A program made the translations under genes and the position numbers. From Clusia tigrina (Eukaryota > Arthropoda > Insecta > Diptera > Clusiidae), in contig OV050030.1 in NCBI GenBank assembly GCA_920105625.2, positions 167,565,315 through 167,629,314 on the forward strand: DNA of 64,000 nt. The letters run 5' to 3'. Numbering within the stretch: position 1 is the first letter of the stretch; each line of letters starts with the position of its first letter. The notes beneath the pieces were generated by a model. It searched no databases, was not told where the DNA came from, and saw only the letters and a program-made list of their open reading frames with translations. This document shows positions 63,744 to 64,000 of this stretch, piece by piece.

Positions 63744-64000
63744 AAGGTTTTCTCAAAAGAAACGCTACAAAAGTAAATCGATAGTGACAGCAAACGACGC
63801 CATATTTTTTCCCGCTCTTTTCACTTTTCTCTTCAGTAAGGTTTGCCATTTCATCATGCAAAGATATACGAGCCAACAACGAGTCGAAATTATTAAAATT
63901 TACTACCGAAATTCGGATTCAGTCGCCTCAACTTTAAAAAAATCTAAAACCGGTTTTGTTTTATTTAAAAAAACTTTTGTAGCGCTCTTATTGAAAAACC
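63744..64000 (+). mobile_element. Internally deleted mariner (MITE-like), runs off the window
   Basis: Starts after TA (63742-63743) with AAGGTTTTCTCAAAAGAAACG, matching the transposase-start end of the mariner at 32302-33557. It includes the first 26 or so codons (MQRYTSQQRVEIIKIYYRN), then jumps near 63940 to the other end of the element (AAAACCGGTTTTG ... GCGCTCTTATTGAAAAACC). About 1 kb of transposase is deleted. The final bases lie beyond 64000. Confidence 0.85.

Noticed and set aside
63682..63879. A 65-codon minus frame at the right end
   Set aside because: It crosses the E2/BEL-B/mariner joints and is antisense to the mariner start.
1..64000. tRNA, rRNA or host protein-coding genes
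   Set aside because: None recognised by eye on either strand; tRNA-like matches are only the primer binding sites of E1, BEL-A and E2.

Overview
This window looks like repeat-rich, probably heterochromatic DNA of a fly (Diptera). No host gene, rRNA or tRNA was recognised; essentially all 64 kb is transposable elements and their wreckage. The mix is dipteran: I-clade, Jockey-clade and LOA-clade LINEs, an errantivirus with AGTTAC...GTAACT LTRs, a roo-like BEL/Pao element with an env, and a DD41D (rosa-type) mariner. A tephritid fruit fly is my best guess, from memory of where rosa mariners were described; the sequence alone does not prove it.

Region 1 (1-23587) is a tandem array of a 9,496-bp unit: a partial unit (1-4595) and two complete units (4596-14091, 14092-23587), almost identical. 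Each complete unit holds an I-clade LINE (+) with a solo LTR inside its reverse transcriptase, a gypsy-type gag/protease/RNase H fossil (+), and a 5'-truncated Jockey LINE called Jockey-A (-). The array stops abruptly at 23587, which exposes the duplication breakpoint.

Region 2 (23588 to about 48010) is a nest. A second Jockey-type LINE (Jockey-B, +) is cut in ORF1 by a LOA-clade LINE (-, duplication ACGTTAC). The LOA element is cut in ORF1 by an errantivirus called E1 (-, duplication CGCA). E1 is cut in gag by a roo-like BEL element called BEL-A (-, duplication CACTT) and in pol by a mariner (TA). Jockey-B also carries an unexplained 1.4-kb segment with four covarying stem-loops, flanked by a 120-bp direct repeat.

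Region 3 (about 48011-64000) is a second BEL element (BEL-B, -). Its protease is split by E2, a 12,071-bp LTR retroelement (51619-63689, -, duplication ACGC), and next to that by an internally deleted mariner (63744 to beyond the window). E2 has two 0.5-kb LTRs, a tRNA-Ser-type primer site, an intact 779-residue gag, pol, and a broken F-type env. Between pol and env it has an extra 2.2-kb module whose only convincing gene runs antisense to the element: an intact 128-codon ORF with a well-spaced TATA box and initiator and AATAAA signals just after its stop. I see this antisense gene as the strongest candidate for something undescribed. The solo LTR in the array is from the E2 family.

Because LOA, E1, mariner, BEL-A, BEL-B and E2 all lie on the minus strand, the locus also resembles a one-sided transposon trap (piRNA-cluster-like). 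That is inference only.
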